Positions 36,601 through 43,330 of a stretch of DNA of 64,000 bases are shown piece after piece (position 1 is the first letter of the stretch; the number at the start of each line of letters is the position of its first letter). Both the position numbers and the translations under genes were made by a program. Under the pieces are notes generated by a model that was given only the letters and a program-made list of their open reading frames with translations, was not told where the DNA came from and did no database searches. Source of the stretch: Neoaliturus tenellus (lineage: Eukaryota; Arthropoda; Insecta; Hemiptera; Cicadellidae); the NCBI GenBank assembly GCA_030545055.2, contig CM061531.1, positions 333,996,967-334,060,966 on the forward strand, read 5' to 3'.

Positions 36601-39506
36601 GTATTCAAATGGTTTGGGGCAAATGGTTCTTTGAATTTAAAAGGTTCCAAAACTATTTTGATGAAAGGTTTCAATAACTAACCACACTTCAAAATAAAGA
36701 TAATAGGCCCTAATTACCCAGGGATTTCAATAGATGGGACAAAAGTATCTTTTCTGATCACACACTAAATTTGTAGGAATTGAATTAGACAAGAAATTAA
36801 CTTGGTGATTAAGGAAACGACTTTAAAATATATCAGTACAGTATTCCAAAACCTTGCATTTCGGGATAGTTGATTTTAAAACTAAAGTAGTGGTTTATTA
36901 AGTATCATTTTATTCCATTGCCTTGTACGGTACAGAGTTTTGGGCATAATTTCAGAGGGAGTGTTGCTTTTAAAAATAAAAATTTTTACGTAGCAGCAGA
37001 AATGCGTACTCAGTCAATTTTCAATAGAATTTGGTATTTTTTTATCCCTCACAAACACCATGGGGACGAGGATAGGTTTGCTGCCATGGGGATAGTGTAA
37101 GTAGGTATAGGAAAACCTCCCAGTGCACGTAAGTTACATCGTACTAAATTGCATCAAATTCTGGTATTTTTCATTTTCTCCATAAACTCCATGGGGGTAG
37201 CTTTTCCTCCACATGGGTGCTAAGTAATAAGAAAATAGGCCTACATTTTAAATTCTACCTAGTGAATGTAGCCTACATAACGAATTTGATCAAGTTAAGT
37301 TATGTCAATAAATATGTGAAATAACCATGAGGTTTTTTGTTTATTTCCTATAAAAATAACATGGAAATCCTATTTTTGGATTTTTTCCATAGTCTGTTAA
37401 GCCAAGCTAAAAATTAAAGTACTAAATTTCTTTGTTTTTAATATCTTTCATGTGGTTTTAGTTAAAAATGGTGAATTTCAATAATTCGGTGCCAAATATG
37501 CAAAAGCCCATTTTGGACCCTTTAGAAACTCCATAAACCCCCGTTCCAAAAACCTAATAATGCTGGTTCATAAACTCATGACAATAGACCTGATCGTAGG
37601 ACCAAATACCAAATTTCATCAAAATCGGAGGTCTTTATCAAAAGTTTGTTTATTTACGTATTTATTTCAACGGGAAAACCCCATCGCATTACAGAGTCCA
37701 ACAGTAGTTAATGGCTAATGGCTACTAGTTAAGTTACACGGTTTCTGTAATTTTTTTCTCCAACCTACAGTAACCCATTTTATTTTATTATATAGGCCTA
37801 TTTATAATTTTTTTATTCCTATTCAATTAAATTTTTTTTTCCTTTTCATGTTTATTTTTATTAATACTGCAGTATATTTATTATGCGTTGTACTCATGTT
37901 TTTCAGATATCAGTAGGGCCTACTTGTAACCATGGACACAGATTTCTATAGATATGAACCAATTTGGTGCTTTTTTTTCTCTGGGGACCTCAAAATGAAA
38001 AAGTAACATGATCCCGGGCTTAGGTCTTGCCATGGCTAACTTATAACCGTAATATAGCGATGATTATTCCCTATAGGGAAATTCGTTGGAAGTGTTTAAT
38101 AATAATGACTTAGGCTATTTAAGTTAAGAATAATGAACTTCAAGAACATCTTGCAAACCTATCTTTTGAAAAATTATGAATTTTAACTTTACCTTTTCTA
38201 TTAGGCTATATTTTTGAGTTTTATTATTTTTTTTTTTTTAAATAACCTGACAGTTTAATTGAACATCAGCATAACTTAATTAATGTTATGAAACAATACA
38301 TAAAAGTGACTTTCAGTAGGCCTACTCCAGACATCGACTTATATTCGACAAAAAATATTTTTGAAAAGACACCTCATTATACGGGACACCTTATTATGAA
38401 ACTTTACAGTACGGTAATTATCTATTGAGTTCAAATCAATATTAAATATCATTCATAGATATTAAATATATTTTTTGTTAGGGCCTATCTAATACACAGT
38501 AGATGTAATTCAGTTCATGAATATTTAAATAACGGTTCAATTTAATTAATCAATTTAATTTTTTGCCTATAAATAGGTCTACCAAAAGTAAAAACTTCAT
38601 CTGAAACATCAACTGATTAAAAACAAACTTAAATAAACACTAAAGGGCACCGTAATGTGCTGTGACCAATGGTATGGTCATGGTGATAACACTTTGAGAC
38701 CCGGTGTGATGTCCTCTGATGGTAATTCACCTCTAGGCCTAGGTGCACTTTTAAAAGACTGTTAGGAGTAGGCCTAATGTATACATTCAACTTCAATATT
38801 GGTATAGTAGGCCTAATTTATCCTACATTCTGAAAGAACACCAAAATGGATTTAACAAAATAGGCCTAGGCTAGGCCTAACTAACAATCTTTTATGTATC
38901 AGTTTTGTCAATAGACTAGGCATAGTGTCCACTGAAACTGGATTAAAAAAATATTGCAGTCCCAGGCTTAAGATTTTAATTGTGAAACCTTAAACTAGCC
39001 TAATTCAAATCTCAATTAGGCCTAGGCTAGTAAGTTTATTTGAAACCCTCTTCAACGCTAGAGCGGTTGTGTGAATAGAAAAAATCTAAAATAAACTAAG
39101 TTGGGCCTATTAAATTTTTTAACTTGCATAAGTTTATTTAAAAAAGAAAAAAACTGAATTCAAAGCTTCCAAGGTCTTGTTAGCTTACAGTGATGGGGCC
39201 CAAACTTTTTAGTCATAAATCTGTATAATACTATATGGTACATGGCTTATTTTCAAAAAACGCTGAATAATGAGGGAATTTTTTAAAAACAACATTCAAC
39301 GAACAATAAATCACCTAGGCTAATTCACAATGTCCGATTAGAACCCCCCACCAAGCATAGGCCTATCATACGTAATGGCTACCATAAAAAAATAAGAAAC
39401 TCACTTGGGATATTTCTTGAGTGCTTGATTTGTAATTTTTCTTCGACAAATTCGCAACCAAATAACTTATTTGTGACAAAGTAAATGACAACGAGTCCAG
39501 GTTCAT
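1346..39506 (-). CDS. CNOT1: CNOT1, CCR4-NOT complex scaffold subunit (13 coding exons, 3' part outside window)
   Basis: CNOT1 is the large scaffold of the cytoplasmic CCR4-NOT deadenylase, which shortens poly(A) tails and represses mRNAs. Coding exons on the minus strand are 39506-39405, 26270-26061, 23533-23353, 23109-23008, 22224-22064, 19272-18985, 17864-17679, 16509-16382, 10809-10566, 9787-9680, 5178-5020, 3809-3694 and 1586-1346. All are flanked by AG and GT and join without a frame break (742 codons). Family-typical stretches are MNLDSLSFTLSQISYLVANL at the start, EADRHLLRCLFSH, QEVTFALALLHSS, VVLAPLLYP, NHPNSAAILHHAWHSQ, VIDLACLASRREYLKLEKWL and ELSETVIAMASNCSLLM. This is the helical (HEAT-like) N-terminal part; human CNOT1 is about 2,376 residues, so roughly two thirds lies beyond base 1. 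The oddity is exon 9, whose 5' part is repeated 31 times. Start chosen from family homology; identity very sure, exact edges fairly sure. Confidence 0.95.
1801..1979. repeat. 60-bp tandem repeat, three copies
   Basis: Three units, each starting near AT(G/A)TTCCAGCTAGGG(G/A)TT, at 1801, 1861 and 1921. They differ at several bases, so the array is not recent. Confidence 0.85.
3119..3410. mobile_element. MITE with CAGGGTGTCTACTG ends and 5-bp target duplication
   Basis: Ends are CAGGGTGTCTACTG and its complement, flanked by CTAAA on both sides (3114-3118, 3411-3415). The interior is built from a short repeated motif (AAATCAGTGACTTTT, GGTGACTT). Same ends as the element at 5236-6316. Superfamily not assigned. 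Confidence 0.8.
3694..3809 (-). CDS. CNOT1: CNOT1 coding exon 12
   Basis: 116 nt between ATTCCAG and GTAAGT. It encodes RRCPSIMGGIMKEENLPKSA followed by QLLPDTLATILHCLQSCV. RRCPSI and QLLPDTLAT align with RRCPSI and QLPPETLAT of human CNOT1. Leaves phase 2. Confidence 0.92.
3810..5019. other. CNOT1 intron, nothing recognised
   Basis: AT-rich intron between coding exons 12 and 11, with no clear repeat ends or coding remains. Confidence 0.5.
5020..5178 (-). CDS. CNOT1: CNOT1 coding exon 11
   Basis: Fifty-three codons, acceptor TTTCAG and donor GTTTGT. Encodes ALSLLLNAQSFPFVIDLACL, ASRREYLKLEKWLTDKIREH and GEQFVSAVVKFLQ. This is one of the most conserved CNOT1 segments and gives a secure family match. 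Confidence 0.96.
5236..6316. mobile_element. MITE with CAGGGTGTCTACTG ends, interrupted by a Helitron
   Basis: Flanked by TTAAA (5231-5235, 6317-6321). Subterminal arrays of ATTCCAGTAT and TTTCCAGTAT occur in both arms. The ends match the 3119-3410 element although the interior repeats differ. A nonautonomous Helitron occupies 5808-6180. Confidence 0.78.
5808..6180 (-). mobile_element. Nonautonomous Helitron, 373 bp
   Basis: Minus-strand 3' end: hairpin GCTCGATTTCGAGC, ten bases, then CTAG followed by T. Minus-strand 5' end: TCTATACTATG after A. This fits Helitron insertion between A and T. A second copy is at 59011-59386. Confidence 0.7.
6910..8518. mobile_element. Nonautonomous hAT element, 1.6 kb
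   Basis: Inverted ends TAGGGGTGGGCGAGTA and complement with a perfect 8-bp duplication ATTAATTA (6902-6909, 8519-8526). Subterminal clusters of GAGTC and CGAGTA pentamers occur in both arms. No transposase frame inside. Confidence 0.88.
8540..8969. mobile_element. Single arm of a foldback hairpin element
   Basis: Resembles the right arms of the elements at 28613-30265 and 30270-31151, and ends ACCCTG before TA. The matching left arm is missing, presumably deleted. Confidence 0.6.
9680..9787 (-). CDS. CNOT1: CNOT1 coding exon 10
   Basis: Thirty-six codons, phase 0, between TTTTCAG and GTAAGC. It encodes NSIKNIIMHAMAEWYLRGEN and DQSRLTRILEVAQDLK. IMHAMAEWY is nearly identical to the human protein. 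Confidence 0.95.
9788..10565. other. CNOT1 intron between exons 10 and 9; nothing recognised
   Basis: AT-rich; no repeat ends or coding remains seen. Confidence 0.5.
10566..10809 (-). CDS. CNOT1: CNOT1 coding exon 9, intact copy next to the tandem array
   Basis: Reading from the acceptor GGCAG at 10812-10810, 244 nt encode RSLDLVQTLLYLSERGLYTH, then TNCPDVLTLALLQINNPPNS and NHPNSAAILHHAWHSQ, with donor GTACAA. This is the only copy that continues into the conserved second half of the exon. Its first 129 nt are also the repeated part of the array. To make full-length CNOT1, splicing from exon 8 must reach this last of 31 acceptors, or the array must be an assembly expansion. If the first acceptor at 15399 were used, translation would stop after 43 codons. 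Confidence 0.9.
10681..15423 (-). repeat. 31-copy, 153-bp tandem array of a CNOT1 exon 5' part plus intron end
   Basis: The period is exactly 153 bp, with unit starts from 10681 (innermost, in the intact exon) to 15271 (outermost). Each unit, read on the minus strand, is 129 nt of exon 9 followed by a 24-nt linker that begins GTAACA and ends GGCAG. In the CNOT1 frame each linker places ATG TAA straight after LALLQ, so every copy but the last ends in a stop. Copies differ at only a few sites: GTT/GTC/ATT, TCC/TCG, CCG/CCA twice, CTG/CTT, one ACG/ATG, and linker changes. The long open frames on both strands here are a by-product of 153 being divisible by three. Confidence 0.97.
15424..16381. 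other. CNOT1 intron between exon 8 and the array
   Basis: Ordinary AT-rich intron. Its last bases before the outermost unit (ending TGTGTGTTGGGCAG on the minus strand) resemble the linkers inside the array and are the likely source of them. Confidence 0.6.
16382..16509 (-). CDS. CNOT1: CNOT1 coding exon 8
   Basis: 128 nt. Encodes LFQQILKNPDVFCFADYPYH, then AVAIDILKTLPENDNKEILT, and ends with TG of a split tryptophan codon before GTAAGT. The next exon must start with G, which exon 9 does. Confidence 0.94.
17029..17558. mobile_element. Inverted-repeat element flanked by TTAA, 530 bp
   Basis: Ends GGGTGCGCTCTACC and complement, with TTAA at 17025-17028 and 17559-17562. TTAA suggests a piggyBac-type insertion, but the first bases are GGG rather than the usual CCC, so the superfamily is open. 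Lies in the intron between CNOT1 exons 8 and 7. Confidence 0.65.
17679..17864 (-). CDS. CNOT1: CNOT1 coding exon 7
   Basis: Sixty-two codons, phase 0 throughout, acceptor GTCGCAG and donor GTACAT. It encodes WNDVILELDHADFMVKDRQG and ends FPVDLLYRHWKHADSQ, the same order as the CNOT1 region that follows the WNVEV motif. Confidence 0.94.
18150..18530. mobile_element. pogo/Tigger-like MITE remnant
   Basis: Left AGTAAACTTCCTCTAATCTG and right CCGAATTAGAGAAAGTTCT form imperfect inverted ends, with further TAATCCGGCA motifs in both arms. Edges approximate. In the intron between exons 7 and 6. Confidence 0.5.
18985..19272 (-). CDS. CNOT1: CNOT1 coding exon 6
   Basis: Ninety-six codons between TTGCAG and GTGAGT. 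It encodes LVMEIGYPFTTSVEVCREKL, then a GC-rich glycine/proline linker (GAAGMGPG, WGGGQDTIPPSNGKEKPPET) and WNVEVFVQTLKEM. The conserved flanks match CNOT1; the linker is the fast-evolving part. Confidence 0.93.
20024..21374. mobile_element. Tc1/mariner-like foldback element with triplicated left arm
   Basis: TA at 20022-20023 and 21375-21376 flank ends CAGGGTTAGGCAAAAGTCTG and complement. The left arm is tandemly repeated with a 293-bp period (starts 20038, 20331, 20624); one inverted right arm follows from about 21040. No transposase frame. Lies in the CNOT1 intron between exons 6 and 5. Confidence 0.82.
21441..21960 (-). pseudogene. LINE reverse-transcriptase fragment, broken
   Basis: Minus-strand translation of 21946-21740 gives LGLTVQRNLKWSDYLQILAK and YHALFVSLMQYGIELWG, the pattern of the end of a non-LTR retrotransposon reverse transcriptase. 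21644-21441 gives HNYNIRNRDILQLPFHRLSL, the typical following stretch. Stops separate the two parts, so it is dead. Confidence 0.75.
22064..22224 (-). CDS. CNOT1: CNOT1 coding exon 5
   Basis: Encodes VTPETKEVFLKNLRRDFSRD and LVPVVLAPLLYPYTADLPME, ending MANTM before GTGAGT. LRRDF and VVLAPLLYP are near-invariant CNOT1 strings. 161 nt, entering in phase 1 and leaving in phase 0. Confidence 0.94.
22225..23007. other. CNOT1 intron between exons 5 and 4; nothing recognised
   Basis: AT-rich; no repeat or coding signal seen. Confidence 0.5.
23008..23109 (-). CDS. CNOT1: CNOT1 coding exon 4
   Basis: A short 102-nt exon, between TATTGCAG and GTAAGA. It encodes DTANSSLPEGGLHDTTPEVL followed by HLILKSLFGPGETF. 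The part resembling EVLHLLLSHLLFG of vertebrate CNOT1 fixes frame and identity; the first residues are variable linker. Confidence 0.9.
23353..23533 (-). CDS. CNOT1: CNOT1 coding exon 3
   Basis: Encodes TLKPSNQLLPYISKALRLSP, then QEVTFALALLHSSNTE and KQKLPELIRTYINS. Acceptor is TTTTTTTCAG; donor GTAAGA leaves one base of a split glycine or aspartate codon (phase 1). 181 nt. Confidence 0.93.
24366..24611 (+). mobile_element. tRNA-derived SINE with A-tail
   Basis: A box TGGCGTAGTGGTTAGCGCG, B box GGTTCGAATCC, a tRNA-unrelated body and a terminal A run (24587-24611). Orientation plus, in the CNOT1 intron between exons 3 and 2. No clear target duplication. Confidence 0.82.
25321..25504. mobile_element. 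Palindromic PIF/Harbinger-like MITE, 184 bp
   Basis: Ends AGGTGCGTTGTCACTGGTGC and complement, flanked by TAA (25318-25320, 25505-25507), a 3-bp duplication as in PIF/Harbinger. The interior is built from several CGATTATCG-like motifs. Confidence 0.72.
26061..26270 (-). CDS. CNOT1: CNOT1 coding exon 2
   Basis: Seventy codons, phase 0 at both ends, acceptor TTTTCAG and donor GTAACG. It encodes LVALHGQEADRHLLRCLFSH and continues to IDNPLHQQK, matching the early CNOT1 helical region. The insect-divergent segment VEGIKNLSKDNLQVQ replaces a longer, serine- and glycine-containing stretch in the human protein. Confidence 0.93.
26930..27420 (+). pseudogene. Possible pogo-like transposon fragment
   Basis: The leader CACCTGTGTTACGTGGAA before an ATG at 27130 also occurs inside the TA-flanked element at 34756-35379, so both belong to one repeat family. 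The short frame starts MSVKDEKVSVFIKDALKAIN and soon degenerates. Assignment to a transposase N terminus is tentative. Confidence 0.3.
28023..28460. mobile_element. PIF/Harbinger-like MITE, 438 bp
   Basis: Inverted ends GGCTCCTTTTATTCACCGCG and complement, extending about 38 bp, flanked by TTA (28020-28022, 28461-28463). GC-rich interior rich in GCAGCG and GTCGCG; no real gene. Confidence 0.78.
29485..29625 (+). pseudogene. Mariner transposase N-terminal fragment, left arm
   Basis: Encodes MALPVKNAASCEVRSITQFL and FSKNLKLIEIYRF before degenerating to a stop. This matches the first helix-turn-helix region of mariner transposases (HTH_48 type). No DDD domain follows. Confidence 0.65.
29740..29928 (-). 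pseudogene. Mariner transposase N-terminal fragment, right arm
   Basis: Minus-strand frame with AAPVKNAVSCEVRSVTRFLL, then IKIYRKVCEVYGNNVLNESL and VRKLCIQFTNDRTST. The CEVYG and VRK pattern is the HTH_48 domain at the start of mariner transposases. It is an inverted, longer copy of the fragment at 29485-29625. Confidence 0.75.
30270..31151. mobile_element. Second TA-flanked foldback hairpin element, 882 bp
   Basis: Ends CAGGGTGTCCAGCTTTGACT and near-complement, TA at both sides, arms of about 440 nt meeting near 30715. It starts two bases after the duplication of the previous element and shares its internal AAAATGGCGGCCATTT-type motifs. Confidence 0.8.
31860..32490 (+). mobile_element. Fragment of the pogo-like family of 34756-35379
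   Basis: Shares GATCTTTAT(T/G)TCCTGC near 31880 and the right-end stretch with TTCATCGGAATTTTTT, ACATCCGAAC and CCGCCACATTAGTT near 32411-32460. No left end seen. Confidence 0.5.
32876..33130 (+). mobile_element. Older copy of the Helitron family found in tandem at 63237
   Basis: Begins TCTATATATTAATAGGTAAG after A and follows the 63237-63581 copy with many substitutions (AGAACAGATGTT near 33090). The 3' hairpin end is not recognisable. Confidence 0.5.
33131..34755. other. CNOT1 intron 1 segment; nothing recognised
   Basis: AT-rich, with several copies of the palindrome TAGGCCTA but no element ends or coding remains that I can support. Confidence 0.5.
34756..35379. mobile_element. pogo/Tigger-like element, 624 bp
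   Basis: Inverted ends CAGTATACTCTCGTTCATCG and near-complement, TA at 34754-34755 and 35380-35381. A second TTCATCGGAA motif follows inside each end. The interior has a leader-like stretch shared with 26930-27130 but no intact transposase. Confidence 0.75.
35905..36240. repeat. Dispersed repeat, copy 1
   Basis: Shares TTGCGCATTTT, TTGGTCAACA and AAATAAATCA plus surrounding order with 49150-49560, and in inverted form part of it with 27660-27780 (TGACACCTCAATCTTAAAAA). Not classified; similar words occur in the Helitrons near 61520. Confidence 0.45.
36490..36950 (+). pseudogene. LINE reverse-transcriptase fragment, broken
   Basis: Frames read ILYAGDTTAILKAKSTDELK and later VGIELDKKLTW, the palm motif region and the following segment of a non-LTR reverse transcriptase. 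The catalytic YADD box reads YAGD here, and frameshifts and stops follow, so it is inactive. Confidence 0.7.
37020..38090. repeat. Dispersed repeat of about 1 kb, copy 1
   Basis: Shares ordered blocks with 56570-57345: CTGCCATGGGG, ATTTCATCAAAATCGGAGGT, CCCGGGCTTAGGTCTT and the palindrome TTCCCTATAGGGAA near the right end. Follows the LINE fragment. Class unknown. Confidence 0.55.
38091..39404. other. CNOT1 intron 1, 5' portion; rich in TAGGCCTA
   Basis: No element ends or coding remains. Contains an unusually dense set of TAGGCCTA palindromes (38317-39357). Confidence 0.5.
39405..39506 (-). CDS. CNOT1: CNOT1 coding exon 1 (start codon)
   Basis: ATG at 39506-39504 opens MNLDSLSFTLSQISYLVANL, the conserved CNOT1 amino terminus. 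The exon gives 34 codons ending in QEISQ and is followed by a strong GTGAGT donor (complement of 39399-39404). The phase is 0. No other initiation candidate fits the family start. Confidence 0.93.
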
Positions 39507-39577
39507 AGTTCCATGAATACGGCCTCGAAAGCTTCAAACTTGTTTGAAGCTTTCTTCGGTATCCACGAAATGCTTTC
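39507..39577 (-). other. Candidate CNOT1 5' untranslated leader with perfect hairpin
   Basis: On the minus strand the sequence upstream of the start codon holds a good acceptor (TTTTTCCAG, complement ending at 39578), so the coding exon may begin at 39577. A perfect 13-bp inverted repeat (GAAAGCTTCAAAC and its complement, 2-nt spacer, 39527-39554) sits about 20 nt before the ATG. Leader boundaries are inferred from splice motifs only. Confidence 0.45.
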
Positions 39578-40114
39578 CTGGAAAAACTGGATTGAGAAGG
39601 CGATAAAACTACATAAACAAAGGTTTAAGTCCAACATCGGGATGAATATATTTACACCAGCTTCAAATTAACATCGTATCACATTCACGACCACAATTTA
39701 GACAGATTTAACAACTGAACAACAGTAACAGTTCACTCTTCAACTTCAACTCACTTTCAATAACCCTTCATCATCAGGTATCGTATCGTCACTTCTTTCG
39801 AGGTCATCTATTTGCAGCCAGTAGATTAAACGTTTTGAGATATATGTGAAAGAGTTTCAACTAAATAAGTTAGTAAAACAATACCATTATTTAAATACGA
39901 ATAATTTTACCAAGTGTAAATTAATTTCAAAATTAATTGTCATAAAAATCTCACTGATCAAAAATTTTATTATATCAACAAACATATTCAATTAATTGCT
40001 AGTAAGTACAGTAAATTTGTAAAAATAGTTTTAAATTGAAATAGTATAAGAGTTGCTTGAAATCGAGCATTTTAAGAAAAATGTATTATAAATGTTACTA
40101 GTAGTGCCAAAACA

Positions 40115-40453
40115 CCGGTTCTGGGCCATGACGTCATCATGATGACGTCAGCAGTGATGACGTCATCAATGACGTCATTTGATGTCACATGACGTCACAC
40201 CTATGACGTCATGGTGACGTCATTATCGCTGACGTCATCATGATGACGTCACTGACGTTAATTAGGTCAAGGTCACGCAAGAGTACAAAAAAAAAATTTT
40301 TTTTGCACTTTTGCGATTCCTTAAAATACGGCGAGAATTTGAAATTTCTCGAGGAATCACAAAAGTGCAAAAAAAATAATTTTTTATTACCTAGCGATTA
40401 GACTCTAGACCTAATATAACCGCCAGAGGTCATTGACCTTAACCCAGAACCGG
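40115..40453. mobile_element. Inverted-repeat element carrying a CRE array
   Basis: CCGGTTCTGGG (40115-40125) and its exact complement (40443-40453) bracket a CRE cluster and an inner inverted pair (GCACTTTTGCGATTCC and near-complement). It looks like a MITE, but no target duplication is clear. Confidence 0.5.
40129..40260. promoter_or_regulatory. Cluster of nine perfect CRE palindromes (TGACGTCA)
   Basis: Nine exact TGACGTCA sites and one TGACGTTA lie in about 130 bp, 0.6 kb upstream of the CNOT1 start codon. TGACGTCA is the known full binding site of CREB/ATF factors. Binding here is not shown; the sites may simply be the repeat unit of a MITE. Confidence 0.6.
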
Positions 40454-40487
40454 CAAATAAAAAAAATATTTTTTATATTTGACTTAC

Positions 40488-40600
40488 CCACCGAGACTGA
40501 GAGCCGAAGAATAATTTCTTCAAACACCCGACAGTGCGACAAACGACACGCGATGCGAACAGCACCGTGTCCGAAGGGAAACTGACTTGGACACGGGTAG
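40488..40600 (-). other. Candidate noncoding first exon of CNOT1
   Basis: Reading the minus strand, GC-richer DNA here ends in GGTGG followed by a consensus donor GTAAGT (complement of 40482-40487). This could pair with the acceptor before the coding exon (39578-39580), giving an intron of about 0.9 kb. No transcript evidence is available, and the upstream end (transcription start) cannot be placed. Confidence 0.3.
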
Positions 40601-43100
40601 TATTCCAGGTACCCGGCTCAGTGGTGGGGATAAGGAGGTGGTGGGTGGTGGGGGTAAAGTGGTCAGAAGGAAGAAAAATTTAATATTTTGCAACAACTCG
40701 TCCGAGTCTGTCCTTTACCGAACCTCCGTAACTTGGAGTGGAAATATTTCCTGAGAAATATTTATTTTTTATTCTTTCTCAGGTGATCTTGGAATTTGGT
40801 TGGGAATTGGAGTCACCAACGTCACCTTACTGGCAAAAGTTAGCTCGTCTAAAAGTTTCTGAAACATTTAATTATCCATAGTGATATTTGTGTCCCTTGA
40901 GTAAAATTTTTGATTATTTCTGAAGCAACGTTTCATTTTTGTTAAAGTGGAAGTCTTGGACACCTTAACAGAATTATTTTGCTTGGCCAGCAAACATTTT
41001 ACTCTTAATAATTTTTCTCGCAAAGTTTCAGCCATAGGTGTGATCCACAGTAAGGTTTGGATAAAACTGAAACACTCAGTCAAGTGTTGCACCTTAGCTG
41101 GAAGTAGTGGGGGAACAGGGCTATAGTGGGGGGAATGAGTAGTGGAGGGGGTAATGCGGACCGTTGTTGCTAAGTGTAGAAACAGTTTGCTGGGAACTGT
41201 CTAAGGAGTAACACGTATTGTGCAGAAAAATTAACAGAGAGACTTGTACAAAACTTAACTCAAAGAAATATTTAATGTAAGAATAAAAGAGGTAGAGCTA
41301 AATGAAAAATAATTTTGTAGGAGACGGGCATGGATCAGTTTTGTAGTAAAGTTCAAAATCCACTTGTGTGGAATAAAATTAAATTGTGAGCGAAAAATAT
41401 TTACCCACACCTGCAAAATACAAGTGCAGGAAAATATTAGGAGACCTGTATAGCTAAATAAAAATTAATTTTGTATCAAACAGTCTTCCAACATTTCAGT
41501 TTCTAAGTCTTAACAAGTAAGGAATAAAATATTAAATAAGGAGTGAAAAATAATTTGTTAAGTAAACGTAAGTGTAGCAGTGTAACAAAAATTAATTTTG
41601 TGCAAAACAGGCTATTTTCTGTTTTGCTAAGTTTAATAAGAAGGAAAAATAAAAATTTACTCACAGAAAAGTCCCGCGGCGGCGAGGTGTGGCGTGTTTG
41701 TTGGCTTGCAATAAACTGACTTACTTTTTGCTGAGCTACAGTTGGCCAGCTGGCCAAGAAACCAGTCTGTTATGTAAGCATTATGTAACCGTCTCTGCCG
41801 GCTGTGCTGAGTCCGGCAAGCTAAAATATTATTGTACACTACACCTGTCTTGGACCGAAAATATTCTAAGTCCGAAGACCCCCCCCCCCCCCGGGGAGGA
41901 GGTGTCATAGCCCGAGGCGTTGCCATACCTTGAGGCGCTATTGGCACTTAACCGGTGACATGTGTTGTATAATGAGATCCGGTTAGTAATGTATTCAGGT
42001 GTGGCTCTTGGAGATTGTCCAATGCCGCAAACAAGTACGTGTCGAGGTCTGACTGTTTACGTAACCAGGTCCGGTTCCCCCACTCCTGACCGGCTCAGCT
42101 TCGGTTCTCTGAGGCTTAGCTTCCTCGCAGTTGGTTTCAAACACTTCAGCTGAGTGATTGAAACTCTGCCCTACACAGGATTCGCAATGTAATGTTGGCG
42201 CCGCATTATATTGGGAATTCTTTTAGTCTAAGGCATGGCATGTGTAGTGTTAAGAAATATTTTATTTTGCGCTTGCTGCTTCTGCTAGGTCTTGGTGTTG
42301 GATTTATTTAGTCTAAGTGTTGTGTGTTGAAAAATATTTCACAATATCGATTCACAAGTTGTCCCCAAGTAGAAATTTTTCTAAATTCGTATCTTGGAGG
42401 TACTCCTCTGTAAATTGGCAGTTAAAGTGTTAGGCTTTTGAGACTTAACAGTCTCTGTAAAATAAAAATTTTTCGAGGTTTAGAACCTCAAGAATTATTT
42501 GTTACCAACAATAGCATGGGGGTAGGGGTAGGTACCTAACGAGCCTGGGGGTAGGCCCCTGGGGATCCACCCTTAGGCCTCTTTTGGTCAGGGGCGCTAC
42601 TCGACCTCATCACTCTAGATGGGTGGTTGGCATCCTTTAGCACGAGGCGTCGGATCCTGACACTGACCGGTGTGCTAGGCAAAAGTCAGTACCTACGGGT
42701 TAAGACGGGATCCTGGTCATGGTTAGCATGACCTCTTCAAAATTATTGTAGCATGTTTCCCTTAAGGAGACTCAAAATTAAGTAAATAATTTTTGATAAA
42801 ATCACCTCCCCCTAAATGTTGAGATCCACCCGATGCCTCTGGCCGCCGGCGGTCTTAGGCATCGGGGGGATTTCTTTTTTAATTCTTGAACGACCTTGAC
42901 CCATATTCACGTTTGAATAAAATAATATTTTGTTCCACATGATATATAGGTCAGCCATGACTTAGGCGAATTTTCGCTTGAGTTCTGGGACTCCTCAGGA
43001 CTTAGAGCGAGATGCGGCTAAGTGTTGGGTGTTCCAACTGTGGTGAAACAAAATATTACTTTATGTTCACACATGAGTAAGGGTAGCAGGTATCCAAGAG
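40601..43100. other. Intergenic DNA between CNOT1 and CDKAL1; nothing firm
   Basis: Mixed composition with a G/T-rich stretch near 40625-40660, a C run at 41880-41894 and small hairpins (GAGGTTTAGAACCTC at 42475). Possibly transposon interior, but no ends or coding remains identify it. Confidence 0.4.
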
Positions 43101-43109
43101 CTAAAGTCC

Positions 43110-43330
43110 TAGGGGTAGGTGACCCCCCCCCCCCCGACTCCAGACGGGAAGTGAGCCCCCCCTCCCCCCCGAAACTTTTTTTTTTCGAAAAATGTTTGAC
43201 CTTGACCAAAAATTTCTTGCTCCGGACGAAAACTGCGCCCCCCCGAACTTTTTCTTTGAGAAATTTTTGACCTTGACCAAAAATTTTTTTTGCTCCGGAC
43301 GAAAAGTGCCCCCCTCCTCCCCCGGTGGAG
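43110..43330. repeat. C-rich block with a duplicated segment of about 80 bp
   Basis: Two near-copies of a segment with TTTGACCTTGACCAAAAATT, TTGCTCCGGACGAAAA and a run of C occur at about 43190 and 43266. Homopolymer C runs of 7 to 12 make the assembled length uncertain. Confidence 0.6.
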
